A stretch of DNA of 64,000 nt from Paenibacillus sp. L3-i20 (GTDB lineage Bacteria; Bacillota; Bacilli; Paenibacillales; Paenibacillaceae). The translations under genes and the position numbers were made by a program. Below, piece by piece: positions 36,210 to 43,856 of the stretch. The stretch is taken from positions 186,001-250,000 of the forward strand of contig NZ_BQME02000001.1 in assembly GCF_022180385.2 (NCBI RefSeq), written 5' to 3'. The stretch's first letter is position 1, and every line of letters begins with the position of its first letter. Below the pieces are notes generated by a model. It worked only from the letters and a program-made list of their open reading frames with translations. It was not told the origin of the DNA and did no database searches.

Positions 36210-38153
36210 ATGAGCGCCATAAGCAGTATTTGTCACATCCATAACGAGTCTATCTCTCATGAGCATGGATCAACTCTCATGAAAGAACTATTGCGATATC
36301 CTGCAGACAACATTGATACCTGGCAGCAAGATGATATCTTCCTAGGTTGCCATAATCAATGGATAACTCCGGAATCGAGACATGAGAAACTTCCTTTCTA
36401 TCACCCTGATTTGGATCTTGCGATTACTTCGGATGCCATTATTGACAATCGTGATGAACTGTTTGAAAAGCTGCAGATTCCAATTACTGATCGTAAAGAA
36501 ATGACGGATAGCCTTTTAATTATGATTGCTTACAAAAAATGGGGAAAGCAAGCTCCAAAACATTTGATAGGCGATTTTGCCTTCATTATATGGGACCCTC
36601 GTGAATCTTCTTTATTTGGTGCAAGAGATTTCTCAGGGGCTCGATCACTCTACTTCGCAAAAAGCGAAGGACTAATTGGTTTCTGTACGATGATCCGCCC
36701 CCTTCTGACACTTCCTGGAATGGGAAAAGAACTATGCGAAACATGGATATCCGAATTTCTTGCCATCCCAATCACAATTGAAGCAGTAGATTTGTTTACA
36801 ACTGTTTACAAGCGTGTGCGGCAAGTGCCTCCTTCCCACAGCTTTACATTGAAGGATGGACATTTAACTTTTGATCGCTACTGTACGATTGTTCCTGAGA
36901 AGACGCTTAAACTACGCTCTAACGGGGAATACGAAGAAGCTTTTCGTGAAGTGTATAAGAAAGCTATTACTTCAAGGCTCCGTACATTCCGTGAAGTTGG
37001 CGCTAACTTAAGCGGCGGTCTTGATTCTGGCTCAGTAGTTAGTATCGCTGCTAAAGAACTTCAACTGGAAAATAAAAAGCTTCATACGTTCAGCTATGTT
37101 CCTGTAGAGGACTTCCAAGACTGGACCCATCGAAGCCAAGTTGCTAATGAGAAGTCACATATTAAGGAAACCGTAAATTTCGTCGGAAATATTAATGATC
37201 AATATTTCGATTTTCCAACGATGAATCCTTTAACCGAAATTGATGATTGGTTGGATTTAATGGAATCTCCATACAAATTCTTCGAAAATTCTTTCTGGAT
37301 AAAGGGAATCTATGAGCAAGCACAACGGACCAATGCTGGTGTATTGCTTACTGGTAATCGAGGGAATTGGACCGTTTCTTGGGGACCAGTAATGGATTAC
37401 CAAGCATCGCTTTTGCGACAGATGAATTGGTTCAAATTAAATAGAGAAATGTCATTATACAGCAACAATCTTGGTATTGCTAAATCTCGTTTATATCGAC
37501 ATTTAGGCAGAAAAGCTTTTCCATCGCTTGTAAAGTTACTTGCGAGAAATTCGGAACAAGCAGTTGAGCTACCCAACTTGATTAACCCAGATTTCGCCAA
37601 GAAAACAGCAGTATACGAACGACTTGATGAATATGGCTATGACTTCTGGGGGAAAAGCACTGGAGACATCTACGATATTAGAAATCAACAATTTGAAAAG
37701 CTCTTTTATTGGACAATTACCGGCACGGTTGGTTGTAAACAATCGCTCAGACATTCATTATGGGAGCGTGATGCAACAAATGATCTTCGTGTCATTCGAT
37801 TCTGCTTGTCCCTACCAAAAGAACAATCTGTACAAGATGGATTCGGTCGTTCATTAATTCGTCGATCTACAAAAAACTATCTGCCAGATAGTATTCGACT
37901 CAATCAGAAGGAACGGGGCGTCCAGGGTGCCGACGGTATTCATCGGATGTTACCTTCATGGAAACAGTTTTTGCATGAAATTAGTCAGGTTGTCAAAGAT
38001 TCTGCTGTATCCGAATACCTCAACATAAATGAAATGAAAAACGCGCTATCGATGTTCGAGCATTCGCCGCGGCCTGAGCTTATCTTCGATGCCAATTTCA
38101 AAACGCTAATGCGTGGTTTAATCTTTCACCGATTTATTAGCAAATACACATGA
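36210..38153 (+). CDS. Lasso peptide cyclase (asparagine synthetase-like, LasC/PadeC type)
   Basis: A 647-aa asparagine-synthetase homolog. The N-terminal glutaminase-like domain lacks the catalytic Cys2 (sequence begins MSAISS), so it cannot release ammonia from glutamine. The ATP pyrophosphatase loop LSGGLDSGS (about residue 266) is intact, as needed to adenylate the side chain of the ring acid. In lasso systems this enzyme joins the N-terminal amine of the core to an Asp or Glu side chain to close the ring. AGGAGG precedes ATG 36210; the frame opens earlier at 36120. The precursor gene follows after 14 bp. Confidence 0.92.
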   Translation: MSAISSICHIHNESISHEHGSTLMKELLRYPADNIDTWQQDDIFLGCHNQWITPESRHEKLPFYHPDLDLAITSDAIIDNRDELFEKLQIPITDRKEMTDSLLIMIAYKKWGKQAPKHLIGDFAFIIWDPRESSLFGARDFSGARSLYFAKSEGLIGFCTMIRPLLTLPGMGKELCETWISEFLAIPITIEAVDLFTTVYKRVRQVPPSHSFTLKDGHLTFDRYCTIVPEKTLKLRSNGEYEEAFREVYKKAITSRLRTFREVGANLSGGLDSGSVVSIAAKELQLENKKLHTFSYVPVEDFQDWTHRSQVANEKSHIKETVNFVGNINDQYFDFPTMNPLTEIDDWLDLMESPYKFFENSFWIKGIYEQAQRTNAGVLLTGNRGNWTVSWGPVMDYQASLLRQMNWFKLNREMSLYSNNLGIAKSRLYRHLGRKAFPSLVKLLARNSEQAVELPNLINPDFAKKTAVYERLDEYGYDFWGKSTGDIYDIRNQQFEKLFYWTITGTVGCKQSLRHSLWERDATNDLRVIRFCLSLPKEQSVQDGFGRSLIRRSTKNYLPDSIRLNQKERGVQGADGIHRMLPSWKQFLHEISQVVKDSAVSEYLNINEMKNALSMFEHSPRPELIFDANFKTLMRGLIFHRFISKYT

Positions 38154-38167
38154 AGGGAGGTGATTTC

Positions 38168-38293
38168 ATGAAAAAAACGTGGCAACAACCTCAATTGGAG
38201 GTTCTAAACGTCAATCAAACAATGGCCGGCCCTGGTACTGCAAAACCAGATGCGCTGCAAACAGATCCTGACGAGCCGGTAAACTACAGCTAG
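38168..38293 (+). CDS. Lasso peptide precursor, paeninodin-like
   Basis: A 41-aa precursor: a 19-aa leader (MKKTWQQPQLEVLNVNQTM) and a 22-aa core starting AGPGTAKPDAL and ending DPDEPVNYS. The leader keeps P-x-L, the RRE-binding motif, but has Trp where Tyr is usual (WxxPxL), and the near-universal Thr two before the cut (NQTM-A). Asp at core position 9 would close a nine-residue ring with Ala1. The C-terminal Ser matches paeninodin (AGPGTSTPDAF...YDS), whose terminal serine is phosphorylated. The GGAGGTGA ribosome site is very strong. It is too short for ordinary ORF calling. Confidence 0.95.
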   Translation: MKKTWQQPQLEVLNVNQTMAGPGTAKPDALQTDPDEPVNYS

Positions 38294-38325
38294 TAAACCT
38301 GCAATCCTCGTAGTATAACCAACCT

Positions 38326-38357
38326 GATGCCCTTATTCTATTTCAAATAAGGGCATC
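38326..38357 (+). terminator. Hairpin between precursor and kinase genes
   Basis: GATGCCCTTATT (38326-38337) pairs perfectly with AATAAGGGCATC (38346-38357), 8-nt loop, with no T-run after it. It probably acts as a partial terminator or 3' stabiliser that keeps precursor mRNA above that of the enzymes. Confidence 0.75.
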
Positions 38358-38409
38358 TCCCACCACACAAAAATAAGGTTCGATAAATGAGGCGATCATC
38401 CTGATAATT

Positions 38410-39339
38410 TTGGAACACAAGTTCTGCTACCATTCGTTCGGGCTACACATTCTGAGTGAACTTCCATTACCAGAACTACCTGAATTGCCGAGCTCTCGGT
38501 ATGGCCAACTTGAGAATGCTCCTGCGCTTACTATTTCAAAGCAACAACTTACAACAAACTGGAGTGATCTTCAGCCAATAAGTGAGTACATTGCTATAGT
38601 AGACGATTCGGTTTATCTTCGAGTACCCGACACAGCAATATTCACCATGCATAAAGGCGAATCCATTCTAATTTCTCCCGTACCACACGCCAATATGGAC
38701 AAAATAAGACTCTATATATTAGGTACTTGTATGGGTATTATTTTAATGCAAAAAAACATCCTTCCATTGCATGGCAGCGCAATTGCGCTTAATGGAAAAG
38801 CTTATGCCATAGTCGGACATTCAGGAGCAGGTAAAACTACACTTACTTCCTATTTAATTGAACGAGGTTATCAATTATTGAGCGATGATTTGATCGCAGT
38901 TACATTCGATAACAATAATAGAGCTCTTGTCATGCCTGCTTATCCCCAGCAGAAAATATGGCAACAAACAATTGATATGCTTGGTATGAACAATGAAGGG
39001 CTAAAACCTTTATTTGATCGGGAAACAAAATTTGCTGTTCCAGTTAAAAGCTTCTGTAGCGAACAATTGCCGTTAGCTGGCATCTTTGAACTAGTTAAAA
39101 ACGACAATGACGCGGCCAGTCTCTCTCCAATTCAAGGGTTGGAAAGATTCCATACTCTGCTTCAACATACATTTCGCAGTTTTCTGATCAAACAATTAGG
39201 TCTCCTCGATTGGCACTTCCATACACTAACACGATTTGCCAATTTAATCACAATGAATCGACTATCTAGACCAATTTCAGGTGACAGCTTAAATGAATTG
39301 GGCGAATTACTGCTTCAATCAATCCATAGGAGTGAATAA
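38410..39339 (+). CDS. HprK-like lasso precursor serine kinase (PadeK type)
   Basis: A 309-aa protein resembling HPr kinase. LPLHGSAIALNG (119-130), the P-loop GHSGAGKT (136-143) and LLSDDLIAV (157-165) form the nucleotide and metal site. In the paeninodin pathway the related PadeK phosphorylates the C-terminal serine of the precursor before maturation; the precursor here also ends in Ser, so the same role is expected. Start is a TTG at 38410 with only weak ribosome-site support (GAGG 17 bp upstream), consistent with low translation after the hairpin. Confidence 0.88.
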   Translation: MEHKFCYHSFGLHILSELPLPELPELPSSRYGQLENAPALTISKQQLTTNWSDLQPISEYIAIVDDSVYLRVPDTAIFTMHKGESILISPVPHANMDKIRLYILGTCMGIILMQKNILPLHGSAIALNGKAYAIVGHSGAGKTTLTSYLIERGYQLLSDDLIAVTFDNNNRALVMPAYPQQKIWQQTIDMLGMNNEGLKPLFDRETKFAVPVKSFCSEQLPLAGIFELVKNDNDAASLSPIQGLERFHTLLQHTFRSFLIKQLGLLDWHFHTLTRFANLITMNRLSRPISGDSLNELGELLLQSIHRSE

Positions 39340-39342
39340 AAA

Positions 39343-39657
39343 ATGAAAACGGAGCAACTTTCCAAAACATCAATCGTGTCATCCTCTAAGCAAAATATAG
39401 TTAGCGATATGGGTGGCGAGAAAGTGATGTTAAGTGTTACAAACGGAAACTATTATAATTTAGGTCATATTGGCGGTCATATCTGGGATGCGATTGCTGA
39501 GCCAATTTCAATTGAAGAGCTAATCAATACATTAATGGAACAGTTTGAAGTGGATCGGGAGCAATGTGAAAGTCATGTAGAATCATTTTTAGATCATTTG
39601 CGAAAGGAAGGTTTAATCCTTGTTCATGAACAAGATTCGAGTGCTGTTAAAGCTTGA
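39343..39657 (+). CDS. Lasso B1 protein: RRE / PqqD-like leader-binding protein
   Basis: A 104-aa PqqD-fold protein (NIVSDMGGEKVMLSVTNGNYYNLG, IGGHIWDAIAEPISIEELINTL, and a final helix DHLRKEGLILV). In Gram-positive lasso systems B1 binds the leader and delivers it to the B2 protease. Its strand 3/helix 3 groove should hold the PxL leader motif. It begins 3 bp after the kinase stop and overlaps B2 by 38 bp, giving stoichiometric coupling. Compare the divergent paralog at 35441. Confidence 0.9.
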   Translation: MKTEQLSKTSIVSSSKQNIVSDMGGEKVMLSVTNGNYYNLGHIGGHIWDAIAEPISIEELINTLMEQFEVDREQCESHVESFLDHLRKEGLILVHEQDSSAVKA

Positions 39658-40081
39658 TCAACATACTCTCCTCTTATTCATTGAGGCCTTTATCTATTTA
39701 GCGATTGCTCGCCTGCTATTACTGCGTCCATTTATGAAGATTGCCCCCTCGCTTGGTGCTCGTACAGAAGTAACCCCGGAAATTTGCGAGGATAAGCAAG
39801 TTCAACGTCAATTGAAGAAAATAGCTTCAGCAATCGACATTATGAGTCGCAATACATTTTGGGAAAGCAAATGTTTTGTTCGTGCTATAGCATGTATGAA
39901 AATGCTTAAACGGCGAAACATCTCTAGCACTATTTATTTAGGTACTGGGAAAGATGAACATGGCAAACTAATCGCACATGCTTGGCTTCGCAGTGGTCCT
40001 ATCTATTTAAGCGGTGCTGAAGTGATGAAAGAATTTGTTGTGGTTGAAACTTTCGCGAGTAAGGCAAGTTTTACAGCCTAA
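39620..40081 (+). CDS. Lasso B2 protein: transglutaminase-like leader peptidase
   Basis: A 153-aa Cys-His protease that cuts the leader from the precursor. SKCFVRAIAC holds the catalytic Cys (C85), and LIAHAWLRSG holds the catalytic His (H120). A hydrophobic N-terminal helix (LLLFIEAFIYLAIARLLLL) may associate with the membrane exporter. The TTG at 39620 has GGAAGG 8 bp upstream; ATG 39626 is the alternative. The reading frame overlaps the B1 end. Length is normal for stand-alone B2. Confidence 0.9.
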   Translation: MFMNKIRVLLKLDQHTLLLFIEAFIYLAIARLLLLRPFMKIAPSLGARTEVTPEICEDKQVQRQLKKIASAIDIMSRNTFWESKCFVRAIACMKMLKRRNISSTIYLGTGKDEHGKLIAHAWLRSGPIYLSGAEVMKEFVVVETFASKASFTA

Positions 40082-40121
40082 TGATCATTCATATTGGCTA
40101 TTGAAACGGAAGGGGATCACC

Positions 40122-41927
40122 ATGAAATATATTATGCATTTCATTAAAAAGCTGCACAAGTATTCAGGTGCCGCTTTATATCGCAACGTATTTGGTATGG
40201 TGAGCAGCAGTTTTTTGGAAAGTATTGGTGTCTTACTATTAGTACCACTACTTGGTCTCATTGGTCTTGTGAGTCTTGACGTTGGCGGAGGGTATTTCAC
40301 TTGGATATCTGATCGTTTAAGTCAAGTGAGTCCAATGGTAGCATTACTTATTGTCCTAGCCATTTATGTCTCCGCAACTACTCTGCACAATCTTATTCAT
40401 CGTCATGTTATGATCCGAAATGTAGCGATACAGGGTCAATTCGGTAGGCAGCTTCGTCTCGATACCTATCGCGAGCTGCTACAATCGGATTGGCCTTTCT
40501 TTCTGCGCAAAAGAGGATCAGATCTTGTCAATGTGCTTACTCTTGAGCTTGCAAGAGTGCTAGGCGCCGTTAATACATCACTACAGCTACTCGCTTCGGT
40601 CATCTTTACCGTTATCCAGATCGGAATTGCGTTTTGGCTATCCCCTCTACTCACTATATTTGTATTAGTATGTGGCGGAATTTTAGCACTAGCATCCAAT
40701 CACTTTATTAAGACTTCTAGGCGACTTGGAGCTCAAACATCCACTAATGCTCAAAACTACTTAGCAGGAATAACTGATCAAATAAATGGGATGAAAGACA
40801 TCAAAAGCAACACAATGGAACATGCTAGGCTGGAATGGATGGATGATTTAACACAAAGCATTTTCCGAGAGCAGATGGCCTATATTAAATTAAGGATGAA
40901 CTCCAATCTTCTCTACAAAACAGCATCCATTTTGCTCATTGCCGGTTTTATCATAGCTTGTTTTGCGCTTTTCAAAACGCAAGGTGTAGAACTTTTAACG
41001 ATAACTGTTATATTTGCACGGCTATGGCCGAGATTTACGTCCATACAATCCAACCTGGAATCTCTTTCTTCATTGATCCCCTCTTGCAGAGCTTTAATGG
41101 AATTAAAAGAAGAATGTGTGCAATCTGCGGAAAATGTGTCTGTAGGCTTAACTACGAGCAATCGACTGACCATTACACAACATATTGAATGCCGCAAGCT
41201 CAGCTACAAATATAATAAAGCGGATTCCCAATACAATTTGAAGGACATCAGCCTCTATATTAAAGCTCATTCAACAACTGCAATCGCTGGTGCTTCAGGT
41301 GCTGGAAAAAGTACTCTGATTGATTTGATCATGGGACTAATTAGTCCTGACAAAGGACAAATTCTTATCGATGGCCAGGCAGTTACAGATAACAATTTAT
41401 TCGCATACCGCCAAACAATTAGCTATGTGTCACAAGACCCCTTTTTGTTCAATACAACAATTAGAGAAAATATGGAGTTGATCGTACCGGGTGTTACTGA
41501 TGAAGAAATTTGGCAAGCTTTGATGTTTGCTTCTTGCGATACGTTTATAAAGGGGCTTCCGAATGGACTAGATACACTTATTGGGGATCGGGGAGTTCGA
41601 CTATCTGGTGGGGAGAGACAAAGACTAGTACTTGCAAGAGCAATTATTCGCAAACCTTCTATCCTCGTTCTTGATGAAGCTACCAGTTCACTTGACGCGG
41701 AGAACGAACGAAATATTCAAGAAGCTATTGATCGACTAAAAGGAACAATGACCATTATCATCGTTGCTCACAGATTGTCTACATTGCGTGGGGCTGATCA
41801 GGTTTATGTACTACAAAATGGAGAACTCGTGGAACAAGGGAAATTTACTCAACTAGCGGGGGATCAAGAGGGTTACTTCGGTCGTTCGCTTCATCTTCAA
41901 ACTGAATCGGTAGTATCATCATTTTAA
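40122..41927 (+). CDS. Lasso peptide ABC exporter (LasD/PadeD type)
   Basis: A 601-aa fused ABC exporter. The membrane domain (about 1-300) has five or six helices (SSSFLESIGVLLLVPLLGLIGL, MVALLIVLAIYVSA, PLLTIFVLVCGGILAL, ASILLIAGFIIACFAL). The ATPase has Walker A GASGAGKST (390-398), Q-loop SQDPFLFN, signature LSGGERQRL, Walker B ILVLDEAT and the H-loop AHRLST. No peptidase C39 domain is present, fitting removal of the leader by B2. It should export the mature lasso peptide and give self-protection. GGAAGGGG fits ATG 40122. Confidence 0.93.
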   Translation: MKYIMHFIKKLHKYSGAALYRNVFGMVSSSFLESIGVLLLVPLLGLIGLVSLDVGGGYFTWISDRLSQVSPMVALLIVLAIYVSATTLHNLIHRHVMIRNVAIQGQFGRQLRLDTYRELLQSDWPFFLRKRGSDLVNVLTLELARVLGAVNTSLQLLASVIFTVIQIGIAFWLSPLLTIFVLVCGGILALASNHFIKTSRRLGAQTSTNAQNYLAGITDQINGMKDIKSNTMEHARLEWMDDLTQSIFREQMAYIKLRMNSNLLYKTASILLIAGFIIACFALFKTQGVELLTITVIFARLWPRFTSIQSNLESLSSLIPSCRALMELKEECVQSAENVSVGLTTSNRLTITQHIECRKLSYKYNKADSQYNLKDISLYIKAHSTTAIAGASGAGKSTLIDLIMGLISPDKGQILIDGQAVTDNNLFAYRQTISYVSQDPFLFNTTIRENMELIVPGVTDEEIWQALMFASCDTFIKGLPNGLDTLIGDRGVRLSGGERQRLVLARAIIRKPSILVLDEATSSLDAENERNIQEAIDRLKGTMTIIIVAHRLSTLRGADQVYVLQNGELVEQGKFTQLAGDQEGYFGRSLHLQTESVVSSF

Positions 41928-41976
41928 ATAAGTAATGATTCCCTCACTATTACTTTCGTATTTTCAATAAATTCGT

Positions 41977-41982
41977 TATAAT
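41977..41982 (+). promoter_or_regulatory. -10 box of sinR
   Basis: A perfect TATAAT 43 bp before the TTG start of sinR. The -35 region is weak (TTTCGT at 17 bp), and no GTTCT-N6-AGAAC dyad is present, so sinR is probably not autoregulated by that site. Confidence 0.5.
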
Positions 41983-42024
41983 AGAAAAAAATAATGCAGC
42001 TAAGCATTAACGGGGGAGTCTAAT

Positions 42025-42354
42025 TTGATCGGACAACGTATTCAGATGCTTCGCAAACGGAAGGGCTTATCGTTAACGGAGTTGTCACTGCGAGCTGGAG
42101 TCGCTAAATCTTATTTAAGCTCCATCGAAAGAGGACTCCAGCAAAACCCTTCCATACAATTTCTAGAAAAAATAGGCGAAGTATTAAACATCCCTGTTGA
42201 AGAATTTGTTAATAGTGATCAATCCGATCGTCCTGCTGACGGGCTAGATAAAGAATGGGGAGAATTAGTCCGGGAAGCGATGGCTTCCGGCGTCAGCAAA
42301 GAACAATTCAAAGAATTTCTGGAATTCAACAAATGGAAATCCAATCGCGAATAG
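42025..42354 (+). CDS. sinR: Biofilm master repressor SinR
   Basis: A 109-aa protein matching B. subtilis SinR along its whole length: MIGQRIQMLRKRKGLSL at the start, HTH GVAKSYLSSIERGLQ (about 27-42), NPSIQFLEKIGEVL, and the C-terminal SinI-interaction/tetramer domain LDKEWGELVREAMASGVSK plus EFLEFNKW (about 74-104). In B. subtilis SinR represses eps and tapA matrix operons by binding GTTCTYT and is titrated by SinI. The start is TTG with GGGGGAG 8 bp upstream. It follows the lasso exporter after 97 bp. Confidence 0.94.
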   Translation: MIGQRIQMLRKRKGLSLTELSLRAGVAKSYLSSIERGLQQNPSIQFLEKIGEVLNIPVEEFVNSDQSDRPADGLDKEWGELVREAMASGVSKEQFKEFLEFNKWKSNRE

Positions 42355-42364
42355 CGCCGTATTC

Positions 42365-42526
42365 TTATACAGCGCTTTCCTGTAATCTATCTTTCCCCTC
42401 TTCTTGAAGAACACGAAGTGCCTTACTCACTTCTTCGATAGTAAGCCCCTTTGCGCGTGCGCGCAAAATAAGATCTACCCATTCTTCATCCAGTTCCATT
42501 TGATTGTCCGTATTAAATAGTGTCAT
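42365..42526 (-). CDS. sinI: SinI-like antirepressor, converging on sinR
   Basis: A 53-aa protein (55 aa if begun at the ATG at 42532) whose core LDEEWVDLILRARAKGLTIEEV matches the SinI dimerisation helix pair (B. subtilis LDQEWVELMVEAKEANISPEEI) and the SinR C-domain. It has no DNA-binding part, so it should sequester SinR. GGGGGA stands 7 bp before ATG 42526. Unlike the B. subtilis sinI-sinR operon, the gene is on the opposite strand and ends 10 bp from the sinR stop. The transcripts must overlap at their 3' ends. Confidence 0.85.
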   Translation of the reverse strand: MTLFNTDNQMELDEEWVDLILRARAKGLTIEEVSKALRVLQEEGKDRLQESAV

Positions 42527-42528
42527 CC

Positions 42529-42603
42529 TCATATCCCCCAATTTATTGGGGCCGGTTGCACCACTGACTCCATGCGCTTAAGGTGCCCATATAATAAACG
42601 CAT
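42529..42603 (-). CDS. Possible 24-aa ORF upstream of sinI
   Basis: ATG at 42603 is preceded by GGGAG and GAGGAA and opens a 24-codon frame (MRLLYGHLKRMESVVQP...) whose TGA overlaps the first ATG of sinI (ATGA). It could be a leader peptide coupled to sinI translation. It contains the palindrome at 42536. Coding status is uncertain. Confidence 0.35.
   Translation of the reverse strand: MRLLYGHLKRMESVVQPAPINWGI
42536..42551. promoter_or_regulatory. Palindrome at the sinI ribosome site
   Basis: CCCCAATTTATTGGGG: 7-bp arms with a 2-nt centre. In the minus-strand RNA the 3' arm ends in the GGGG that serves as the sinI ribosome-binding site, so a hairpin here would hide it; alternatively it is an operator. 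Confidence 0.5.
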
Positions 42604-42725
42604 TTCCTCGTCTCCCAATTCCAATTTATTTTAACTACATAACTATAGTAGCCTACTTAAATTGCATTTACTGTCGGTTCATGTCTCCATTTTTTGATAT
42701 ATTGCTTCTTAATTTGTCGAAAATA

Positions 42726-43799
42726 TTAGAAACTTATTTTTGAAATCGCATTCATTGCTGTTTTTTTAAATACGCTCTTTAAGTAGTACTTCCGTCCCAG
42801 CTTATATAAATGGTCATATCCCATCTCCCGAATAGCCCTAACAAAATGTGGTGAGCATCGGATTGCTGCAGGTTCATAATTTACGCTTTCCATTACTACA
42901 GGGTGAATACAATATTGTGCGATCAATGAGATGCGTTCTTCTTTGGATAAATTGCTAAGAAATAGATTTTTTAAGCAGGCACTGATCGAGTTGAGAAGCA
43001 TCAATCTAATGCCAAATAAGTGGTAGTCTTGATCATGAGCATAGTGTTTAAGTACAACTTCTTTCTGAATTTCATATCCAGTCACTACATCGTGAAATAG
43101 ATAAGGCATGTAACGACTTGTATAACCACCTAATCGGTAATAATAAAGGGCGTCGGGAATAATTTTGACCTTTTGAGCCTGAATGAACATCTCTAAATTG
43201 TTAAATAGATCATCTCCGAAAAAGTGCAGCCTAGATACAAAATGATTACTTGTAAGTAACAGCTCACGTTTATATAACTTGCCGTGCAATTGTACCGGAA
43301 AAGGATGACCATGTAGGAAAGCAGGAATCAAGTCATTAAAAATTTCTTCTTCGGCATACACTTGCTCTTTTTCAAAATAGTAACTATTATTGTATTTCCT
43401 TATCCATCTAGAACTTCTAAGTACTTTAACTATATTGCACACAGTAATATCGATATCTTCTACTTCAGCTATGCCTACTAGTTTCTCAACAATTGCTGGA
43501 TGTATCCAGTCATCTGCATCAACAAACATAATATAGGGGGAATTTGATAACTCTACGCCTCTGCGTCTAGCAGCTATACTTCCTGAATTGTGCTGTTGAT
43601 ACATGTGAATTCTATCATCGCTCTTTTCGTATTGTCTCCCTATACTAACGCTGTTATCACTGCAGCCGTCATCAATAAGCAATAGTTTCCAATCCTTGAA
43701 CGTCTGATTCAAAATAGATTGTATACAGCAATGCAGCTTCTCACCGACATTATAGATAGGAACGACGATACTAATCTTACTCACCTTTACACCTCGCAT
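42726..43799 (-). CDS. Family 2 glycosyltransferase
   Basis: A 357-aa GT-A enzyme: ISIVVPIYNVGEKL at the start, LLIDDGCSDNS (UDP-sugar binding), YIMFVDADDWIHP (the DxD metal site) and a C-terminal helical region without membrane spans. It transfers a nucleotide sugar onto a lipid-linked glycan. The frame opens at ATG 43799; a GTG at 43784 has GAGGTG at 5 bp and gives MSKISIVVPIY, perhaps the better start. It is transcribed after galE (57 bp gap), under the same SinR-type promoter. Confidence 0.87.
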   Translation of the reverse strand: MRGVKVSKISIVVPIYNVGEKLHCCIQSILNQTFKDWKLLLIDDGCSDNSVSIGRQYEKSDDRIHMYQQHNSGSIAARRRGVELSNSPYIMFVDADDWIHPAIVEKLVGIAEVEDIDITVCNIVKVLRSSRWIRKYNNSYYFEKEQVYAEEEIFNDLIPAFLHGHPFPVQLHGKLYKRELLLTSNHFVSRLHFFGDDLFNNLEMFIQAQKVKIIPDALYYYRLGGYTSRYMPYLFHDVVTGYEIQKEVVLKHYAHDQDYHLFGIRLMLLNSISACLKNLFLSNLSKEERISLIAQYCIHPVVMESVNYEPAAIRCSPHFVRAIREMGYDHLYKLGRKYYLKSVFKKTAMNAISKISF

Positions 43800-43856
43800 T
43801 GTATGTTCATCTGCTCATCTTCAATGGTTAGTACAATTCGTATTAATCAATCGCAA

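Noticed and set aside
39620-39657. Overlap of B1 and B2 genes as a frameshift or assembly error
   Set aside because: Both proteins are complete and motif-bearing, the TTG start of B2 has its own ribosome site, and overlap is normal in such operons.
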